Assembly (NCBI RefSeq): GCF_014698935.1
Contig: NZ_JACVMN010000001.1
Coordinates: 1,488,001-1,552,000, forward strand
DNA length: 64,000 nucleotides
From: Flagellimonas sp. S3867
GTDB taxonomy: Bacteria > Bacteroidota > Bacteroidia > Flavobacteriales > Flavobacteriaceae
Direction of reading: 5' to 3'
Under the pieces are notes generated by a model that saw only the letters and a list, made by a program, of their open reading frames with translations, was not told the DNA's origin and ran no database searches. Below, piece after piece: positions 35,672 to 44,157 of this stretch. Position 1 is the stretch's first letter. Each line of letters begins with the position of its first letter. The position numbers and the translations under genes were made by a program.

Positions 35672-36078
35672 GGTCTTTTGGTTTGGTTACTGCTAAATAT
35701 ATAAATAATTAGTTATCCTTTATCAAAGCAAATCTTTTTGGTTAAGCTTTTTGAATTACTTTTTATTGAATTCAAATCCATTATACTAACAGTTCACTAG
35801 ATTCAATTTGAGTTCGAGGGGAGTAAAACCAATAAATATACAAATAAGAGATACAATAGAATTGCACAAAAACCTTAGTTTTTTTATGACTTTTATGTAC
35901 GTTTCTTATAGGTAATCCTTAATATTTTAGGGTTTTTACACACTTAGTGCATTTCATCTAAATAATTGATTTTTAATCTATTATTATTCTCATTACCTAT
36001 TCATGTTGTAATTTGAAGAAGCTCATTTCTTAAGAGTTCTTTCCCTTCAAAAAAATTACAATAATTAACCATTGAGTC
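35672..36078. other. Intergenic region between divergent genes
   Basis: A 407-base AT-rich stretch between divergent starts. No gene, repeat or RNA stands out. It should hold promoters for the symporter unit on the minus strand and for the outer-membrane-type gene on the plus strand, but I cannot point to a confident box. Confidence 0.5.
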
Positions 36079-37764
36079 ATGAAAAAAGCTTTTTTTATTA
36101 CCTTATTTATTTTACCTTTTTTTTTACTTGGTCAAACTGTTGAAAAACCTGATCTCTTTAAAACCGTTGATAACATTACACTTAATGACTCGGTTTACAC
36201 TATAAAATCAAAGCATTCCAAATTAGATTTTAATCTTAAGCTTTGTACAAAAGATAATTGCCATGTGACCCAAGAATTTTCAAGAGGCATTCTTCCACAG
36301 ACCTTGTCCAGGGCAATTATAAATTTTGTGGCAAATGAGATTGATACAACGTTGACAGACAGTTTGGTAAAACCAGAGGAAAAATTATATTTAAACCAAT
36401 TGTTAACTCGAATAAATGCCGCTATAGAAGCTGAAAAGTCAGAAGCCCAAAAAGCTACAGAAGCAATAGATAATGAGAAAGATCAAGATGCTGCTATAGT
36501 TGTGTTTAAAGAAACAGCAAGGTTTTCGGTTAATCCTCCAACAAAACTTGAAAAGAGAAAGTATTATAAACATGTTGACACCACTCATAGTCATGAAGGA
36601 GAAGAACTAATTTTAAAAGAAGCAGTAATACATTTTTTCAATAACAAAGCTTCTTCAATTTATCTGCAAGCTAAGATTAAATGTGAAACGAATAGTTATG
36701 AATCTATAAATCTATATAATTACAAATACAGTATTCCCTTACGAGCTTTCAATTATTATGATAATGCGAGCAAATTAGTAAGAGTTAAATACATTTTAAC
36801 TGGAGAAGCTAATAATGGAGAGGAGATTGAAGTTCATGTAAATGATGTATTTGATTATATAAACGTAGGAGAAAAGAACCAAGGAAACTTTGGCTTTTCA
36901 ATAGCCAACCAAAAGTTCAGAGTAGCCAATGGTGAAAACGAACCAAATACATTTAAGGTAACTCAACGTCGTTTCTTCGACTTTTTTACTGGTGTAGTCC
37001 ATTCTGATTTGATGGGATTCAATACGGATAACAGCAACTCACTTATTAATGCACAGGCAAGCCTTTTAATGCCATTGAATCTGGGTAACTGGTCAAAGTT
37101 AACAGCCATAAAACAATTTAGGCTTACAATTAATGTCGCATTGAATAATAGTTTTGAAAATGAAAATCGATTCATAAGTTTTTCAGATACCGATATGGTT
37201 TCGCATTTCGATTTATTGAGAAAAAACAATCTTAATGGAACCTTAAGTGCAGATATATTGAGTTATGAATCTAAGGGCTGGTTTTCAACTTATTCACTTG
37301 GCTATAATCTTGGATTTTATCGATCAGGCTTTCGCTATTCAAACACTCAAGCAGGCACGGAAGATGCTGTAACCAATGGTCAAGTGCTCTCTATTTCCCA
37401 CGGGCCGTATATCAATTTTGAGTTCCGCCCTCAAGATAACTTTGGGGCAGATATTATGTTTAGTTTGGAGGAATTTAACATAAACGATCAGTTAGATATT
37501 AACGAACGTGATTTTAGAGATGATATTATTGAAGAGGCTGAATCTAACTTATTTTTGGTTAAACATAATTTGGTGAATTTTTCTGCAAATTTTTATTGGC
37601 TTACCAGTCCTCAGAAGTCTAATGGTGGGGTTTACGCTCGAGTTGGTGCAGCATACCATACCCCTACCGATGCTATTTTTCCACAAATATTAGTTGGTTA
37701 TGCAACCAATCTAACATCTTTTGTAAATCGTTTTAAACCGAAAACAACCTCGGAACCTAACTAG
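36079..37764 (+). CDS. Secreted outer-membrane-type protein of unknown function
   Basis: A 561-residue protein with a signal peptide (MKKAFFITLFILPFFLLGQ). Residues up to about 300 are mixed with an alpha-helical, acidic section (AAIEAEKSEAQKATEAIDNEKDQDAA), and the last 250 residues show alternating aromatic beta strands (KGWFSTYSLGYNLGFYRSGF, VLSISHGPYINFEFRPQ, GGVYARVGAAYH) compatible with an outer-membrane barrel. It may therefore be an outer-membrane protein with a periplasmic N-terminal domain. It is co-directional with the amidohydrolase gene after a 91-base gap. No family recognised. Confidence 0.75.
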   Translation: MKKAFFITLFILPFFLLGQTVEKPDLFKTVDNITLNDSVYTIKSKHSKLDFNLKLCTKDNCHVTQEFSRGILPQTLSRAIINFVANEIDTTLTDSLVKPEEKLYLNQLLTRINAAIEAEKSEAQKATEAIDNEKDQDAAIVVFKETARFSVNPPTKLEKRKYYKHVDTTHSHEGEELILKEAVIHFFNNKASSIYLQAKIKCETNSYESINLYNYKYSIPLRAFNYYDNASKLVRVKYILTGEANNGEEIEVHVNDVFDYINVGEKNQGNFGFSIANQKFRVANGENEPNTFKVTQRRFFDFFTGVVHSDLMGFNTDNSNSLINAQASLLMPLNLGNWSKLTAIKQFRLTINVALNNSFENENRFISFSDTDMVSHFDLLRKNNLNGTLSADILSYESKGWFSTYSLGYNLGFYRSGFRYSNTQAGTEDAVTNGQVLSISHGPYINFEFRPQDNFGADIMFSLEEFNINDQLDINERDFRDDIIEEAESNLFLVKHNLVNFSANFYWLTSPQKSNGGVYARVGAAYHTPTDAIFPQILVGYATNLTSFVNRFKPKTTSEPN

Positions 37765-37855
37765 AATTAAACAGATTCAAAACCTATATAAACTGACCGT
37801 TTTTTGATTATACTGTTATGGCTTTACAAATGATTAAAATCTAAATAATATTACC

Positions 37856-39658
37856 ATGCCAATTAAACAACCAATAGAAAAATTACCAATAATCAATGCC
37901 CATTCACATGTTTTTACCTCAAAACATGTGCCTCCTCTTTTGGCTAAAAAATTCATGCCTTTTCCTTTATATTATTTAGCACACCTAGATATGATTATCG
38001 GAATCTATAAATTCTTTAGAAGTTTCAAAAACCTTTATTATCAAAATTGGCATCGTAGTTTACGTAGATTCCTTTACTATTTATCGGCAGCAGTTACCAG
38101 AAATCCTGTACTAAAGGTGCTCCATTGGCTATTTAGTGTTTGGCTGGTGCTGTTGGCATTTTATTATTTATATGATTGGATTATAAGACTAACAGGTGAT
38201 ACAGGTACCAAGGGAACATCGATTGGCGTTGCAATAGAGGCCTTAAGGGTTGTACTTGTAAAATACAGCATTTTCCCTGTGAATCTCCCCATTTTAACTC
38301 GGATAGTTATTGTTCTATTCGTTTTACTATTTATTAAGTCTGGTAGAAATCTCATCTTCTTTGTTTTCAAAAAGGTTTTAAAGTTTTTTAAACTTATTCC
38401 TGGCAAAGAAAGTACAAAATTGATAGACAGGTATTTGCTGATAGCCAAGTTTGCCGTATATAAAAAACAAACAAATATCTTTTCGAAGATGAAAGACCAG
38501 TACCCAAAAGGTTCTGGTTTCATATTGCTTCCAATGGACATGAAATACATGAAAGCTGGAAATTGTAAGGAATCTTATCAAAGTCAACTTATGGAGTTGG
38601 AGAAAATTAAAACCTCCGATACCTATAAACGCCAGGGAGTTAAAATTCACCCCTTTGTCTTTATCGACCCCAGAAGAATTCGAGATGATATGAAAAACGG
38701 TAAGACCAATTCATTTTCAAAATCAGACCTATTCAACTATTCGTATGTTGATGGACAAATTAATTTAGAAAAAAGCTTGGTAAAAACCTTTATTGAAGAG
38801 CACAAGTTTAGCGGTTTTAAGATCTATCCCGCAATAGGATATTATCCATTTGAAAAGGAATTACTTCCTCTTTGGAAATATGCCGCAGATAACGAAATAC
38901 CGATTATGAGCCATTGCATTAAGGGTACTATCTTCTATAGAGGTAATAAAAAAAGAGAATGGGATGAGCATTGGGTTTTTAAAGATGAGGACACTGATGC
39001 CCAACTTTTGTTGCCCCAGGTAAAAAATATTGAATTCCAAATAAATTTTACGCATCCGATGAATTTCTTATGTCTTATAGAGGAGCCTTTCTTAAGGGTT
39101 TTAATTGAAAAGTATAACGATATTGATTTAAAGAAAATCTTTGGTTATACTGATTCAAAAACGCCATTAAAGCATAATTTAAGAAATCTAAAAATATGTT
39201 TAGCACATTATGGTGGTGAAGACCAATGGAAAAAATATCTGGAAAAGGATAGTTATGGGTATAGTCAGCAAATAATTAAGCAACCTGGGTTTGGAATTGA
39301 TTTCATTAAATTTTTACCAGCAACAAAGGATATCGACTACAACCGTCTTGCTCAAATGTGGAAGTATGTGGACTGGTATAGTATAATAAGTAGTATGATG
39401 ATGCGGTATCCTAATGTTTATGCGGATATCAGTTATATCCTTCATGATGCAGAAATTTTTCCGCTTTTGAAGGAAACTTTGAAATCTAGATATGGGCAAT
39501 TAAAGCATCGAGTTCTATTTGGAACTGACTTTTACGTTGTTCGAAATCATAATTCTGAGAAAGATTTATTTGTATCTAGCGATGCCCTGCTCTCAGATGA
39601 AGAATTTCATTTAATCGCTAAAGAAAATCCAAGAAATTTTTTGAAATTAACAACATAG
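37856..39658 (+). CDS. Amidohydrolase-family protein with inserted membrane segments
   Basis: A 600-residue protein. The metal-dependent hydrolase core is visible as INAHSHVF (HxH after the first strand), FSGFKIYPAIGYYPF, IMSHCIKG (about residue 350) and VLFGTDFYVV (Asp). Between the HxH and the rest are hydrophobic stretches at about residues 88-112 and 140-172, so the catalytic domain appears to be interrupted by membrane segments. This is unusual for amidohydrolases, which are normally soluble barrels. The C-terminal VYADISYILHDAEIFPLLKETL fits amidohydrolase_2-type enzymes. The substrate is unknown. It lies between an outer-membrane-type gene and a Septu-like pair. Confidence 0.75.
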   Translation: MPIKQPIEKLPIINAHSHVFTSKHVPPLLAKKFMPFPLYYLAHLDMIIGIYKFFRSFKNLYYQNWHRSLRRFLYYLSAAVTRNPVLKVLHWLFSVWLVLLAFYYLYDWIIRLTGDTGTKGTSIGVAIEALRVVLVKYSIFPVNLPILTRIVIVLFVLLFIKSGRNLIFFVFKKVLKFFKLIPGKESTKLIDRYLLIAKFAVYKKQTNIFSKMKDQYPKGSGFILLPMDMKYMKAGNCKESYQSQLMELEKIKTSDTYKRQGVKIHPFVFIDPRRIRDDMKNGKTNSFSKSDLFNYSYVDGQINLEKSLVKTFIEEHKFSGFKIYPAIGYYPFEKELLPLWKYAADNEIPIMSHCIKGTIFYRGNKKREWDEHWVFKDEDTDAQLLLPQVKNIEFQINFTHPMNFLCLIEEPFLRVLIEKYNDIDLKKIFGYTDSKTPLKHNLRNLKICLAHYGGEDQWKKYLEKDSYGYSQQIIKQPGFGIDFIKFLPATKDIDYNRLAQMWKYVDWYSIISSMMMRYPNVYADISYILHDAEIFPLLKETLKSRYGQLKHRVLFGTDFYVVRNHNSEKDLFVSSDALLSDEEFHLIAKENPRNFLKLTT

Positions 39659-39708
39659 ATAATTATAATATAATATTGAAGTTAGAAACTATTTAAAACC
39701 TGCGGAGT

Positions 39709-40878
39709 ATGGCACTTACAAAAAAGAGTATTCCAAAATACAGTATAAAAGATTTGAGCTTTTATAATTTCAAGGGAATACAAGATATAGCAATTTCTAA
39801 TTTGCCAAAGGGGGCTCCGTGGATATTCCTAACTGGAGAAAATGGATTTGGGAAAACCTCCGTCTTGCAGGCTATAGCATCAAGTCTGATTGGACTTGAA
39901 GAACATACTTTTAAGTTTTTCAGTAATAGAAATAATACATCTATAAAAACGAAATTACATGGCAGTAATCGAAAATATGAAGTCTCAGGGTCAAATTTGA
40001 ACTACGCTAACAATAGTAATGGTAGATTTCCATATCTGGCATGTTATGGTTCATCTAGATTGGATACATATACAGAAAGTAGCTTAAAATCAAATGATTC
40101 TTTTGGCATTAGCAAAAGTTTATATGATTCAAGAGCTTACTTAGAAAATATTGAATTTCAGTTCACACGGTGGCATGCAAAAGAAAAGCATAAAGATTCT
40201 CAGGAAAAATATGAATACATCAAAGAACTACTTGTAGACATATTGGAACTAGATGACATTATAGTCGACTATGAATCTGATAAGGTCCAATATATTGAAA
40301 AAGATCATGATAATATTTTATACGAAAAGGTAACTTCTGAAGAATTGGCATCTGGGTATAGAAGTCTTATAGCAATGATTGGTGATATGATTTTAAGGTT
40401 ATTCAGAACTCAACTCAACATTAATAATCCTTCAAAACTTGAAGGGCTAGTTATTATCGATGAATTAGATTTACATTTTCATCCTAAGTGGCAAAAAAAG
40501 CTGCCTGGTATTTTAACCAAACATTTCCCTAAAATACAGTTCATAGCATCTACCCATAGCCCAATCCCTCTTCTGGGAGCGCCAAAAAATAGTGTTGTAT
40601 TGAGAGTTGATAGAAATGTCCAAAGCGGTATTTCTATTACTAGAGTCGATGACAAAATTTATTTGGAAGAGTTGCTACCCAACACGATATTGACTTCTCC
40701 CATTTTTGGAATGGAAAACATCACAAATGATTTTAGAGAACAAGGAAGTATGGTTAGAACCGAAAGCACTTATGATGAACTAAAATTCTCAGATCAATTG
40801 AAAGGCAAAATAGAGGGTTTTATGACGGATCAAAAGGAACATGACTTAATCGAAAGATTTAAAAAGAAAAGATCATGA
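39709..40878 (+). CDS. Septu-like AAA/SMC-type ATPase (PtuA-like)
   Basis: A 389-residue ABC-type ATPase of the AAA_15/AAA_21 kind: Walker A LTGENGFGKTS (about residue 42-52), a signature-like ELASGYRSLIAM, Walker B GLVIIDELDLHFHP, and the H-loop FIASTHSPI. It is followed with a 4-base ATGA overlap by an HNH nuclease gene. This two-gene design, ATPase then HNH, matches the Septu anti-phage system (PtuA and PtuB), in which PtuA oligomerises and controls the PtuB nuclease. The ATPase is short compared with classical PtuA (I recall about 450-650 residues), so it may be a subtype. Confidence 0.82.
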   Translation: MALTKKSIPKYSIKDLSFYNFKGIQDIAISNLPKGAPWIFLTGENGFGKTSVLQAIASSLIGLEEHTFKFFSNRNNTSIKTKLHGSNRKYEVSGSNLNYANNSNGRFPYLACYGSSRLDTYTESSLKSNDSFGISKSLYDSRAYLENIEFQFTRWHAKEKHKDSQEKYEYIKELLVDILELDDIIVDYESDKVQYIEKDHDNILYEKVTSEELASGYRSLIAMIGDMILRLFRTQLNINNPSKLEGLVIIDELDLHFHPKWQKKLPGILTKHFPKIQFIASTHSPIPLLGAPKNSVVLRVDRNVQSGISITRVDDKIYLEELLPNTILTSPIFGMENITNDFREQGSMVRTESTYDELKFSDQLKGKIEGFMTDQKEHDLIERFKKKRS

Positions 40879-41789
40879 GATTCATAATAAAACCGACAGA
40901 ACATCAAACAGCCAAGTTAAAAAGTCAAGCAACATATCTTGAATTGTTAAATATTGCTCGGAACAAATTAAAAAATAGAATAAAGGATTCTATATACCGA
41001 GATTCTTATAGTACGGCTGAAGAAAAGCGGTCTAAGGTTGAGGATCAACTCGCTCTAAGCTATTTCAACAAATGTGGGTATTGCGAAAGATTATGTAAAG
41101 CCGATGTAGAACATTACAGGCCTAAAAAGGGAGTAGATGACGATGGAAATCATGAGGGTTATTATTGGTTATGTTATGAGTGGACTAATTTATTGCCTGC
41201 CTGCGTAAAGTGTAATAGAGATGGTGGTAAGCATAATCAATTTCCAATTCTTGGTCAAAGAGTAAACAATCCGTCTTTTTTACCAGATAACAATTTAGAT
41301 TTAGATAAAAATAAAGCGAATAATACTCCTCTTAGGGAAGAATCTCCATATTTGCTTCATCCAGAAGTAGATAACCCATCTGATTATTTTGAATTTGAGT
41401 TAGATCCAAATGGAGATGGCATAAGAATTAAAGGAAATGATGATATTGGAAGAGGGGAAAGCACAATAAGTATTTGTTCGTTAAATAGACAAGAGTTACG
41501 TTTAGAAAGAGTAGAAAACGTAATTAATCAATTTAAAATGTCAATAGAAAGTGCCTTCGTAATGTTTGACGAGGAGGATTCATTTACTGAGGATGATCTT
41601 ATAAACTCGATTGAGCTCCAGCTATTTGCTCTTATAAATTTTTCCAACAATAAAGAATCTACACATACTCTTTTACGAAAGTATATAGTAGAAAGTTCTG
41701 GGAATTTTGAAAAAATTGTACTTCCTTTTTTGTCGACGGGTATAAGAAATATAGTCATGGCTGCCTATAATTCGATAGTAAACAACTAG
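40875..41789 (+). CDS. Septu-like HNH nuclease (PtuB-like)
   Basis: A 304-residue HNH endonuclease. The N-terminal half carries a zinc-supported HNH core: CGYCERLCKADVEHYRPKKG (with the catalytic-type His), then YYWLCYEWTNLLPACVKCNR and KHNQFP. The second half is helical and of unknown role. Its ATG overlaps the ATPase stop (ATGA at 40875-40878), so the two are translationally coupled. In Septu, PtuB cuts DNA when released by PtuA. A length of 304 residues is longer than the PtuB I recall (about 200), which together with a short ATPase suggests a distinct subtype. Confidence 0.85.
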   Translation: MRFIIKPTEHQTAKLKSQATYLELLNIARNKLKNRIKDSIYRDSYSTAEEKRSKVEDQLALSYFNKCGYCERLCKADVEHYRPKKGVDDDGNHEGYYWLCYEWTNLLPACVKCNRDGGKHNQFPILGQRVNNPSFLPDNNLDLDKNKANNTPLREESPYLLHPEVDNPSDYFEFELDPNGDGIRIKGNDDIGRGESTISICSLNRQELRLERVENVINQFKMSIESAFVMFDEEDSFTEDDLINSIELQLFALINFSNNKESTHTLLRKYIVESSGNFEKIVLPFLSTGIRNIVMAAYNSIVNN

Positions 41790-41865
41790 AGTAATAAGAT
41801 ACAAAAACATTTGGCTATATGTGAAATCGAGTAGGGCGTTTAGATGAAATATTACCCAAAAGTCA

Positions 41866-41954
41866 CCTATTCGGTGAGCTTAAATTCTTGAGCGGTTGAA
41901 AAGCCCTTATTTATTAGCATTTTGAGACATTAGTTCTAGTCCCTCCGGCTCCAC
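41866..41954. repeat. Island right-end sequence C with ssrA 3'-end copy (attR-like)
   Basis: CCTATTCGGTGAGCTTAAATT at 41866, AAAAGCCCTTA 31 bases after TATTCGG, then AGTTCTAGTCCCTCCGGCTCCAC at 41932-41954. The last part matches the ssrA 3' end (15558-15580) at 19 of 23 positions by eye, with the last ten bases CCGGCTCCAC identical. This marks the outer end of the accessory region, the counterpart of the ssrA attL. Confidence 0.7.
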
Positions 41955-41958
41955 CTAC

Positions 41959-41992
41959 GCTCCCCGAAGCCTTATGCGAAGGGGAGCTTTTT
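41959..41992 (+). terminator. Terminator just outside the island
   Basis: GCTCCCC (41959-41965) pairs with GGGGAGC (41981-41987) over a 15-base loop, followed by TTTTTC. It starts 5 bases after the ssrA 3'-end copy. It is plausibly the original terminator of ssrA, separated from it by the insertion. Confidence 0.75.
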
Positions 41993-42081
41993 CATTAAAT
42001 CTTATATCTTTCTGGTTTATAAATTTTGTGTCCCTATCAGGGAAGCTCCGGTGGACGCTATCCACTTTATACCCAAATCTT

Positions 42082-42327
42082 ATGAAACTTCCCTACGCAG
42101 TCTACATTTTAAAATGTTCCAACGGACAATATTATACCGGTTTTTCTGGAAATCTGAGTCAACGCATCAGTGCCCATTCCAAAGGTCAAGTTCACTTTAC
42201 TATGGATAAACTGCCCATTGAACTGGTGCATGTTTCCTACTTTATCCATAAACAAAAAACGTATGATTATGAGCGCTATCTAAAATCGGGTTCTGGAATC
42301 GCATTCCGTAACAAACGTTTGATTTAA
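42082..42327 (+). CDS. GIY-YIG nuclease-family small protein
   Basis: An 81-residue protein beginning MKLPYAVYILKCSNGQYYTGFSGNLSQRISAHSKGQ, the GIY-YIG core in its small UPF0213/YhbQ-like form (VYIL and YYTGF are the two halves; the Arg in LSQRISAH follows). It ends with KTYDYERYLKSGSGIAFRNKR, which contains the Glu-type and Lys-rich closing segment of this subfamily. The ATG at 42082 is preferred because the homology starts there; an open frame upstream to 41974 overlaps the terminator and is not coding. Small GIY-YIG proteins are common in Flavobacteria and mostly uncharacterised. Confidence 0.85.
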   Translation: MKLPYAVYILKCSNGQYYTGFSGNLSQRISAHSKGQVHFTMDKLPIELVHVSYFIHKQKTYDYERYLKSGSGIAFRNKRLI

Positions 42328-42384
42328 AATTCAACACTGCTCTTTCGTTGATTACCATTATCTTCGAAATCATTACTAATTCCC

Positions 42385-42669
42385 ATGTCCACAGGAAAAT
42401 CTTGGTTACGCATTCTTATCGACCTCATCGAGGCTTTTATTAATAGCAAGGAGGGCAACAAAAGAGGCCGCACTTGGCACCAACATGTAGTCCCATTTGA
42501 AGAAGGTTGGGCCTTACGCCGTGAAGGTAACAAACGTGTGACCAGCAAACATCGCAAACAGAGTACGGCGATTCGCAAAGCCAAAAGTCTGGCCAAAAAA
42601 TATAAGGCAGACGTTATAATTCATAGAGCAAGTGGAGGTATTCGGGAGCGAATTAGTTATGACGATTAA
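42385..42669 (+). CDS. DUF2188-family small basic protein (copy 2)
   Basis: A 94-residue paralogue of the protein at 17071-17355, same length, with the core WHQHVVPFEEGWALRREGNKRVTSKHRKQSTAIRKAKSLAKKYKADVIIHRASGGIRERISY. By eye roughly 70 percent of residues match. It lies 57 bases after the GIY-YIG gene and outside the island, so it may be the resident copy and the other one the island copy, or the reverse. Function unknown. Confidence 0.9.
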   Translation: MSTGKSWLRILIDLIEAFINSKEGNKRGRTWHQHVVPFEEGWALRREGNKRVTSKHRKQSTAIRKAKSLAKKYKADVIIHRASGGIRERISYDD

Positions 42670-42951
42670 AACTAGCGTATGTTAAGTTGAATCTCGATTC
42701 AAGCATAGACTTCCGCCAAAGTCTCTCCGCCACCGCTAGACTATGTCCAGTGGTTTAATAGTAAACAAAAAAATACAAAAGCTATTCAGGTAAAACGTAA
42801 GAAGCTATTTGTTTTACCACAAGATGCAATCTTGCGGCAGCATGCGGAAATTTTTATTGGCTTTTAAACTAAGAAAACTTTTTTTGTGTACTTTTAGCTA
42901 CAAATCATACAATTAAAACCCCAAATTTTAGTTGAAACTTAATCTTTTTTT

Positions 42952-43287
42952 ATGGAACTATTTCAAAGATTTTTCCGTGGTGGAGAGGATTTCTGTATTA
43001 AAATGACTGCTCAGCCTTATAGTCTAGCAATATATGAATCTTTCGATGCTGACGTTGAACCTACCTTTACAGCAAATTATAATAACATTGAAGCACTTCA
43101 GGAAGCATATGATCAAAAAGTAGTGCCGATCTTTCCTGAATTAGATGACCTTGTCAGTGCCCCATGTATGGATGAAAATAATGAAGAAGTAGAACCGTTA
43201 AATGACCTTGCTGCTGAATTTAAAAAAATAGCAAAACATCAAAAAAAAAGCGTAAGGCCCCGAAGAACAAAAAAAACAATCGATTAG
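42952..43287 (+). CDS. N-terminal part of a split DUF1963-containing gene
   Basis: An 111-residue open frame (MELFQRFFRGGEDFCIKMTAQPYSLAIYESFDADVEPT...) that ends with a basic tail after an A9 run at 43241-43249. In the -1 frame the reading continues from about 43224 without a stop, through KRKAKNKKNNRLEALYAVTQHLEDECEYTIVLKDKNASVLNVGPSKQGGLP, into the DUF1963 domain. The two frames together would give one protein of about 345 residues. Either a frameshift mutation, a base-calling error in a homopolymer, or programmed -1 slippage on A AAA AAA explains this. The standalone product has no known family. Confidence 0.65.
   Translation: MELFQRFFRGGEDFCIKMTAQPYSLAIYESFDADVEPTFTANYNNIEALQEAYDQKVVPIFPELDDLVSAPCMDENNEEVEPLNDLAAEFKKIAKHQKKSVRPRRTKKTID
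43241..43249 (+). other. A9 homopolymer, frameshift point
   Basis: Nine adenines read CAA AAA AAA AGC in the first frame. A -1 slip at this run joins the 111-residue frame to the frame that leads into the DUF1963 domain. A AAA AAA is a slippery sequence used in bacterial programmed frameshifting, but no stimulating hairpin was located. Confidence 0.55.
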
Positions 43288-43367
43288 AAGCACTTTATGC
43301 TGTCACACAGCATCTTGAGGATGAATGTGAGTATACTATTGTCCTTAAAGATAAAAATGCTTCTGTA

Positions 43368-43988
43368 TTGAATGTAGGCCCGTCGAAGCAAGGTGGTTTA
43401 CCTGACTTACCGGAAGATATTGAATGGCCACCTAAACTTCAGTTTCTATGTCAAATTAACCTTGATGAGATAAAAAAATATGATTGGCACGATTATCTTC
43501 CCGGTTCTGGAATGATTTGGGTCTTTATCAGTGATGATGCATTGGAAGGGCAGGTTTTTTACAGAACATCAAGTGAAGGTTTAAGCCAAAGGCCAAAACC
43601 TGAATTTCTCAAAACTATCAACAATGCAACTTTTAAGGAAAAGGCATGGGACTATTCTAGTGCTTATTACTTGGTAAGGGAAGAAAACGAGTATGATGGA
43701 TTAGTGGAATTATCACAAGATTTATATGACAGGATAGATAAGGTAAGCCCATATCTTGAACACGTCAGAGATCAATCGGACAGGCTTTTCGGTGAACCAA
43801 CCGATTTTATGGGGTCGGGCATTGACTGGGAGGTTTATGGTCAGGACCTAAATACCATAGATAATCCAGTTCAACTTCTTCAGCTATCTTATTACGATGG
43901 ATTCATTTACGTGGCATGTTCTAGGGCAGCATTAAAACTAGGCCGTTTAGACAGCAGTGATTTTGTCTTTGCTGGAGCAGGGTCTTAG
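43368..43988 (+). CDS. DUF1963-domain protein (C-terminal part of split gene)
   Basis: The TTG at 43368 opens a 206-residue frame with the DUF1963 signature GGLPDLPEDIEWPPKLQFLCQINLDEI, then SGMIWVFISDD and FGEPTDFMGSG, and a closing block VQLLQLSYYDGFIYVACSR. The frame is open well upstream of this TTG, back to about 43224, with plausible protein sequence, so the real N-terminus is in the frame-shifted part. DUF1963 proteins include cytoplasmic proteins found near polymorphic-toxin immunity genes; the role here is not known. Confidence 0.8.
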   Translation: MNVGPSKQGGLPDLPEDIEWPPKLQFLCQINLDEIKKYDWHDYLPGSGMIWVFISDDALEGQVFYRTSSEGLSQRPKPEFLKTINNATFKEKAWDYSSAYYLVREENEYDGLVELSQDLYDRIDKVSPYLEHVRDQSDRLFGEPTDFMGSGIDWEVYGQDLNTIDNPVQLLQLSYYDGFIYVACSRAALKLGRLDSSDFVFAGAGS

Positions 43989-44157
43989 CAGTTTCCTGTG
44001 CTTACAACCTCCTCTCGCTAGTTAAAACTAGCGACAACCACAAGTAACTAAATACAAAAACTATCTGAAAAACTGAATTCTATTTTGTGGCGGATTATCG
44101 TCCGCAGATTTCTCGATTTTTTCCTTTTCCTTTGATTTCAAACCCAAATCATTTCCC

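Noticed and set aside
15817..41955. A complete prophage
   Set aside because: An integrase is present but there are no capsid, terminase, portal or tail genes.
41974..42081. N-terminal extension of the GIY-YIG protein
   Set aside because: The extra 36 codons run through the terminator hairpin and show no similarity to the family; the ATG at 42082 begins the conserved domain.
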